From: JAZNQL01 sp045590155
Lineage (GTDB): Bacteria; Bacillota; Clostridia; UMGS1883; UMGS1540
Direction of reading: 5' to 3'
Length of the DNA stretch: 11,147 nucleotides
Assembly: GCA_045590155.1 (NCBI GenBank)
Contig: JAZNQL010000032.1
Coordinates: 1-11,147 of the forward strand
Of this stretch, positions 6,387-11,147 are shown piece by piece (the stretch's first letter is position 1; every line of letters begins with the position of its first letter). A program made the position numbers and the translations under genes. The notes under the pieces are model-generated. The model saw only the letters and a list, made by a program, of their open reading frames with translations, was not told the DNA's origin and did not search any database.

Positions 6387-8435
6387 TTATTTAAATGCTC
6401 TTTGTATTATAACAACAGCTTCGGCACGGGTTATTGTATTTTCGGGTTTGAATGTGCCATCGGGATAGCCTGTAATTATTCCTTTTGATACGCAAGCCAT
6501 TACTGCGTCAAGATATCCTGTTGCTGATATATTGGCTTCGTCTGTAAAGCCTTGTGTGTTTGCCTGCTCATTTACTATCTTCAAGGCGTTTGCGATAATA
6601 CCTGCAGATGCTGCACGGTTAATATCCTTTTCGATGTCGTCTACTGTATTTGTCCATGCAAGTTCGAGTGCCTTATTTGCTGCTGCACTGTACCATTTAG
6701 GTCCTGTGCTTTGGTCATTTTCTATTTTTAAAGCACGCATCATCATTGTGATAAGTTCTGCCTTTGTGACATTACGGTTAGGCTCTATTCCCTTGTCGGA
6801 ACCTACTACTATTCCGTCCTGTACGGCTTTTATAAGTGCATCCTTTGCCCAATGTCCTTCAAGTGCAGGGTCAACTATAACGGGTTTTTCTTCGGTCTTT
6901 TCGGGTTCTTTTATATATTTCTTTTCAACTATATAATTCTTTTCGTTTTCTTTGCCTTCAACTATATTTATAAGTCTTTGAGGAACATAAAACTTTTTGT
7001 TTAAATATACCGCTACCTCGCCGTTAAGGTCTACTTTTTCTCCGTTAACAAGAGCAACAGATGAGTTTCTTTCGATTGAAACTGTTTTGCCGTTTGCACT
7101 AAATTCAAAACTGTCTTTTGCCTTATTATAGGTGCCTTTTTCTGTAATATCTACAAAAAGATTTGCGGTAAGCTTGTCAAGGTCAACACCAATTATTCCG
7201 GCAAGGTATGGTGCTATTTTAGTATTGTCTATTCTGTTTACCTCGCACTCTTCATAATCTTTTTCAAAAGCCTTTGAAACTTCGGGGATAAGTTTTTCAT
7301 CTATACCTTCGGGATACAAAACATTTTCGGGCAAATACATAAATATACCGCCGTTTCTGCCTGTATGATTTCCGTTACCTTCCCAAAATAGTTTATTATA
7401 GACTTTCCCATTTGAAATATTGCTTGCGGCAGCAGCAAAGTTTTTGCTTTCGTTTCTTTTGCCGATTGATAATCCGCCTGTGTCGTGGTCGGGTAAAATG
7501 ACAACCATTGTGTCCTTTCTTGTCTTTGCATATTCTATTGCTACTTTACATGCCGCATCAAATGAAAGATACTCGCTTACCATCTGGATAGCGTTGCTGT
7601 TATGTCCACCAAGATCTATTACGCTGCCTTCAACCATAAGGAAAAAACCGTTTTCGTTATTATCGTCAAGTGCGGTAATAGCCGCTTTTGTAAGTTCGGC
7701 AAGGTTTGGGGTATTGGCATCTCTGTATATATCAAAGTATGCTCTGGGCAATTTTCCGAAAAGCTTATCGCCGTCTTTTACTGTTAAAAGCTCATCTTTA
7801 GTGTCGATAATTGTATAGCCGAGATTTTGAATATATTCATCAGCAAACCATTCTTTACCCGCGTACTCCTCGTCAGTATCGGCTAATATAACATCTATCT
7901 GCTGTGACAGCATTTGCTTTGCTATATTATCGGTATCAAGGCGTGACTCTGCATGTGAAGAAAATGCTGCAGGTGTGGCATTTGTCCACTCGAAAGTTGC
8001 AACAAGACCTGTATTTTTACCGAGTGCCTGGCAAGCCTCCAAAATATTTGCATGGGGCATTAAATCGGGTGTTATGCCAAGAACTTCGTTTGTTGTTTTA
8101 TAGCCTGTTGAAAGGGCTGTGCCGCCTGCTGCGGAATCTGTTACCGCAGAGCTTGCAGAATGGGTAGTTTCTGCCCCTACAAGGTATTTCTTTATATACA
8201 TTTCTCCTGCTTCTACTTGTGTAGCATTAGGGAATTTTTCAGTTGAAAAACCGCCAGCCTGCTTTACATAATCTGAAAGATAAAATGGTGCCATTCCGCC
8301 ACCGTCAGGTATCATATAAATAATATTTTTTATACCTACACTGTCTTCAGCGTTTGCAAAAACAATGTTAATGTTTGCAACTACTAATACCATTGCAAGA
8401 AGAATACTTATTATTTTTTTGTTTTTAGTAAACAT
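6387..8435 (-). CDS. phoA: Secreted alkaline phosphatase with copper-amine-oxidase-like stalk and C-terminal SLH domains
   Basis: Hydrolyses phosphate monoesters outside the cell. The 682 residues begin with a signal peptide (KNKK, a hydrophobic stretch at about 8-26, likely cut after ANA at 27-29). The phosphatase domain (about 35-415) retains the E. coli PhoA catalytic set: nucleophile Ser101 in VTDSAAGGTA, Arg165, metal ligands Asp44, Thr154, Glu269, Asp274, His278, Asp316, His317 and His357. The second-shell residues Asp153 and Lys328 of E. coli are Asn152 and Leu275 here. A copper-amine-oxidase N-terminal-like domain follows (about 427-495, ending FYVPQRLINIV), then a charged linker and three SLH repeats: 522-570, a degenerate one near 580-620, and 628-682 with GYPDGTFKPENTITRAEA. 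SLH domains bind pyruvylated wall polymer, so the enzyme should stay on the cell surface. The start is set by GGAGGG; an upstream ATG at 8474 lies before the predicted transcription start. Confidence 0.92.
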   Translation of the reverse strand: MFTKNKKIISILLAMVLVVANINIVFANAEDSVGIKNIIYMIPDGGGMAPFYLSDYVKQAGGFSTEKFPNATQVEAGEMYIKKYLVGAETTHSASSAVTDSAAGGTALSTGYKTTNEVLGITPDLMPHANILEACQALGKNTGLVATFEWTNATPAAFSSHAESRLDTDNIAKQMLSQQIDVILADTDEEYAGKEWFADEYIQNLGYTIIDTKDELLTVKDGDKLFGKLPRAYFDIYRDANTPNLAELTKAAITALDDNNENGFFLMVEGSVIDLGGHNSNAIQMVSEYLSFDAACKVAIEYAKTRKDTMVVILPDHDTGGLSIGKRNESKNFAAAASNISNGKVYNKLFWEGNGNHTGRNGGIFMYLPENVLYPEGIDEKLIPEVSKAFEKDYEECEVNRIDNTKIAPYLAGIIGVDLDKLTANLFVDITEKGTYNKAKDSFEFSANGKTVSIERNSSVALVNGEKVDLNGEVAVYLNKKFYVPQRLINIVEGKENEKNYIVEKKYIKEPEKTEEKPVIVDPALEGHWAKDALIKAVQDGIVVGSDKGIEPNRNVTKAELITMMMRALKIENDQSTGPKWYSAAANKALELAWTNTVDDIEKDINRAASAGIIANALKIVNEQANTQGFTDEANISATGYLDAVMACVSKGIITGYPDGTFKPENTITRAEAVVIIQRAFK

Positions 8436-8440
8436 ATTAA

Positions 8441-8446
8441 CCCTCC
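8441..8446 (-). promoter_or_regulatory. Ribosome binding site that fixes the phosphatase start
   Basis: GGAGGG on the minus strand lies 5 bases before the ATG at 8435. Starting here places the signal peptide at the N-terminus without a 13-residue leader. Confidence 0.88.
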
Positions 8447-8464
8447 AAAAATTATCATAACTGT

Positions 8465-8493
8465 AGTATAACATTTTTTATCCTTTTTTGCAA
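8465..8493 (-). promoter_or_regulatory. Extended -10 promoter of the phosphatase gene
   Basis: On the minus strand, TTGCAA (8493-8488) and TATACT (8470-8465) are 17 bases apart with a TGT just before the -10 (extended -10). Predicted start is near 8458. The gene can therefore be expressed independently of the GH94 gene. I do not recognise repeated PhoP boxes upstream. Confidence 0.8.
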
Positions 8494-8514
8494 GAAAAAA
8501 TTTATTTTTCGGGT

Positions 8515-11147
8515 TTAATATATTACATTTATTTTGTGTGTTTTTTTATCGTTTACAAGAGTTATTGTTCCTGTTTTGTTTTCGCCTTTTGAAAGGTTGA
8601 AATGGTATTCTGTATCAAAAAACTTATAGGATAAAGAAAAGCTTTCCCATTCTTCTGGTACGCATGGTGTGAAGGTTATTTTATTACCTTCTTTTTTCAT
8701 ACCGAGAATATATTCTACCCCTGCCCTGTAAAGCCATGCGGCGGCACCTGTATACCAGCTCCAGCCTCCAACTCCTTCAAAGCCTTTTTTAGAATATACA
8801 TCGGCACAAAGGGCATATGGCTCTTTTTTATATTTTGATGCATCCTTATTTATTGGATTTATAGTGTCAAAATACTCCATTGCGTTTTTGCTGTTTTTAA
8901 GCATTGCTTCGGCAATACACGCCCACACTGCCGCATGGGTATACTGGCCTCCGTTTTCTCTTATTCCTGCAGGATAGCTTTTTATATAGCCTGGATTTCT
9001 AAGGCAGTTCTGAAAGGGCGGGTCAAGAATTTTTATGATTTTATTTTCTTCATCAAAAAGGTTTCTATAAACAGAATTCATTGCCTCTTGAGCATAGTTT
9101 GCTCCTGCAAAAACTGACCACGACTGGGTTATTGAATCTATTTTACATTCTTCGCTTTCTTTTGAGCCTATGGGTGTTCCGTCTTCGTAATATGCACGGC
9201 GGTACCACTGCCCATCCCATGAATTTTCGGCTGCAGATTTAAAGTAGCTGTTATCCATATTAAAGCGTGACAGTATAACTGATATAAACCATGCGAGCCA
9301 CACACTTTCGCCAAGGACGTTGTTCATTCCGTCGTTCCAGTCGCCCGTTCCTATAAGAGGCAGACCGTTTTGTCCTTTTGTCTTTGATATTTCTATGGCT
9401 TTTTCACAATGTTCTTTTAAGGTCCCCTTTTTTGTGCCGCAGGATACTTCAAAATAGCGTTCCTCTTCTCCTTCCTTTAAGACGGGTGCAGAAAGATAGG
9501 GAATTTCTTCTTCTAAAATTTTTGTATCTCCAGTTATTTTTATATAATCCTGTGTAACATAAGGAAGCCATAATCTATCGTCTGAAATGCGGGTGCGCAC
9601 TCCTTTCGGATTTTTACCGCTATGCCACCAGTGCAATACGTCTCCCTCCTCAAACTGATGGGAGGCATGAAGTAAAATTTGTTTTTTTGCAATTTCAGGC
9701 TCTGCATACATAAACGCCATTACGTCCTGAAGCTGATCACGAAAACCCAGTGCCCCGCCAGACTGATAAAAGCCTGTTCGCGCGAAAAGGCGCGAAGAAA
9801 GAGTTTGGTACATAAGTCTTCCGTTTAACATAAGATTCATTGACTTTGAAGGTGTGTTGACTTTTAAAATTCCAAAAAGATTTTTGTAGTATTCCAAAAC
9901 CTTTTTCAGTTCTTCGTTTTCATTTAAATTTTCCGTATTACAACAACCAAGATAAAAGGTTACGTTTACTTTTTCGCCGGGTTTAAGGGTTATTTCTTCA
10001 AATACAGAAATTACATTTTCGCCCCCGGATACATTTTCTCCAACTCGTTTTTTGGTATATGCATCATATATTTGTGCTTTTCCGTTCTTGCTTGTAAGTT
10101 CTGCTTTAAAAGAAGAAAATGCATTTTCTGCCGACACTCCGTTTTTTACATAAGCGTATTTTTTTAAGCCTCTTGTTTTATAAGAATTTACGCCAAGTAC
10201 AGGTAAAAGCGAATATTCCACTTTTAATTTTGCTTCGGTATTCCTTGTATTTTCAAGCTCTGTTTTTATGATTTTAACAGGCTTTGAAAGCGGAACAAAT
10301 TCTGTTACTTTATGATAAATCCCCCTTGTGTTTCTGCTATACTCTGTAAAGCCGAAGCCGTGACGTATCATAAAATTGCCCTTTTCTGAAAATGCGCCTG
10401 ACATTGGCGACCATATATCATTATTTTCAGAAATTGAAAGAGTTTCGGTAACAGGGTCGATTACGGAATCGTTTTTCCATTCTGTTATTCTCTGTTCATG
10501 ACAGTTTTTATAAAAGGTGTAGCCTCCCCCGTTTTCACTTGCAACAAAACCGAAATCTTGATTTGCTATAACATTTACCCAAGGTGCGGGAGTTTTTTCG
10601 TTATCTTTAAGATATATAACATAATCGTTCCCAGAAAACCCTCCCCATTTGTTTTGAAAATCAAGTTTTTCCTTTAATATATCAAGGTCTTGGTTCTCTT
10701 TTATTACCTTTTCTTTGTTTTGTATAACCTGCACATCTTTATATAAAGATGAAAAACCGCACGAAGCATTTATATACACGCTGCTTGATGCTGCAAAAGC
10801 ATCTTTTGCCTTTTTATCGTGCACTATATATACTCTGCCTGTATTGCCTGTTTTCTTTTTGACAAGTTCTTCAAGTGGGTTTGTGTAGCCTTCAGGCAAA
10901 TCGCAAAGAATTACAAGGTCATTTACTATTGTTCGTCTTAAAAGGTATTTATGAATTTTTAAAATTTCTTCAAGGCAAGAAATATTTTCTTCATCGGCGA
11001 TATCTAAAAGAATAATCGGAAAATCTCCAGAAATGCCGTATTTCCACAGGTCTCCTTTTGTATAATTTTGTTCCTTGAGCGCTCTGCTTTTCTGGTTTGA
11101 CAAAATGGGTGACCATATTATCCCTGAAAGTAGTAAAAATGCGTTTT
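8515..11147 (-). CDS. GH94 protein: cyclic beta-1,2-glucan synthase C-terminal region or 1,2-beta-oligoglucan phosphorylase, 5' end missing
   Basis: The frame is open from the stop at 8517 to the right edge, so 876 residues are visible and the N-terminus is outside the window. A TTG at 11103 is not the start: in-frame coding continues upstream, and the LWKYGISGDFPIILLDI stretch just after it is internal in cyclic glucan synthases. A beta-sandwich domain lies at about 10385-9850 and the (alpha/alpha)6 catalytic barrel at about 9850-8700, with GFRDQLQD near 9745, GTGDWNDGMN near 9340, QYTHAAVWA near 8940 and GGWSWYTGAAAW near 8760. The expected general acid is the Asp of WND (9333-9331). GH94 enzymes break or trim beta-glucosidic links with phosphate, releasing glucose 1-phosphate. 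The loop after DGMN is shorter than usual. Without the N-terminus, a cytoplasmic phosphorylase (about 1,100 residues) and a membrane synthase (far larger) cannot be separated. Confidence 0.88.
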   Translation of the reverse strand, partial: NAFLLLSGIIWSPILSNQKSRALKEQNYTKGDLWKYGISGDFPIILLDIADEENISCLEEILKIHKYLLRRTIVNDLVILCDLPEGYTNPLEELVKKKTGNTGRVYIVHDKKAKDAFAASSSVYINASCGFSSLYKDVQVIQNKEKVIKENQDLDILKEKLDFQNKWGGFSGNDYVIYLKDNEKTPAPWVNVIANQDFGFVASENGGGYTFYKNCHEQRITEWKNDSVIDPVTETLSISENNDIWSPMSGAFSEKGNFMIRHGFGFTEYSRNTRGIYHKVTEFVPLSKPVKIIKTELENTRNTEAKLKVEYSLLPVLGVNSYKTRGLKKYAYVKNGVSAENAFSSFKAELTSKNGKAQIYDAYTKKRVGENVSGGENVISVFEEITLKPGEKVNVTFYLGCCNTENLNENEELKKVLEYYKNLFGILKVNTPSKSMNLMLNGRLMYQTLSSRLFARTGFYQSGGALGFRDQLQDVMAFMYAEPEIAKKQILLHASHQFEEGDVLHWWHSGKNPKGVRTRISDDRLWLPYVTQDYIKITGDTKILEEEIPYLSAPVLKEGEEERYFEVSCGTKKGTLKEHCEKAIEISKTKGQNGLPLIGTGDWNDGMNNVLGESVWLAWFISVILSRFNMDNSYFKSAAENSWDGQWYRRAYYEDGTPIGSKESEECKIDSITQSWSVFAGANYAQEAMNSVYRNLFDEENKIIKILDPPFQNCLRNPGYIKSYPAGIRENGGQYTHAAVWACIAEAMLKNSKNAMEYFDTINPINKDASKYKKEPYALCADVYSKKGFEGVGGWSWYTGAAAWLYRAGVEYILGMKKEGNKITFTPCVPEEWESFSLSYKFFDTEYHFNLSKGENKTGTITLVNDKKTHKINVIY

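Noticed and set aside
8436..8474. A 13-residue extension of the phosphatase
   Set aside because: It would begin upstream of the predicted transcription start and would place polar residues ahead of a normal signal peptide.
8483..8510. Possible terminator of the GH94 gene
   Set aside because: The pairing is only between A and T runs around GCAAG, with no GC-rich stem, and the stretch coincides with the phosphatase -35 region.
11101..11103. TTG as the start codon of the GH94 gene
   Set aside because: The frame stays open to the window edge and encodes 14 more residues that continue the protein. The downstream LWKYGISGD region is internal in known homologues, and no ribosome binding site precedes the TTG.

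Overview
The window is a compact, AT-rich chromosomal segment with housekeeping genes of Gram-positive type. Three features point to a Clostridia-like member of the Firmicutes, probably a saccharolytic anaerobe: strong AGGAGG-type ribosome binding sites with sigma-A promoters, a Firmicutes-type LexA box at recA, and a secreted enzyme anchored by S-layer homology (SLH) domains. Nothing in the sequence fixes a genus.

Layout from left to right: the start of a PfkB-family sugar-phosphate kinase (minus, cut by the left edge) is translationally coupled to proS (minus). A pair of back-to-back divergent promoters separates proS from rlmD, an iron-sulfur 23S rRNA uracil methyltransferase (plus). rlmD converges on a PIG-L/LmbE-type deacetylase (minus) across one shared terminator. 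A divergent promoter region then leads to recA (plus), which has a consensus promoter and an SOS box. recA converges on a short SASA/SGNH-type esterase (minus) across a second shared terminator that overlaps both stop codons. Upstream on the minus strand are a secreted alkaline phosphatase carrying a copper-amine-oxidase-like stalk and SLH repeats, and the C-terminal 876 residues of a large GH94 protein that runs off the right edge.

The left half is mostly information processing (tRNA charging, rRNA modification, recombination). The right half is carbohydrate and phosphate metabolism: an O-acetylesterase-like hydrolase, a wall-anchored phosphatase and a beta-1,2-glucan-type phosphorylase or cyclic-glucan synthase. 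No stretch longer than 300 bases lacks a gene. The longest gap (4111-4391) holds two divergent promoters and the LexA box. I see no CRISPR array, insertion sequence, tRNA, rRNA or phage gene. I do not see a convincing undescribed system; the most unusual items are the wall-anchored phosphatase architecture with altered second-shell residues and the GH94 protein.
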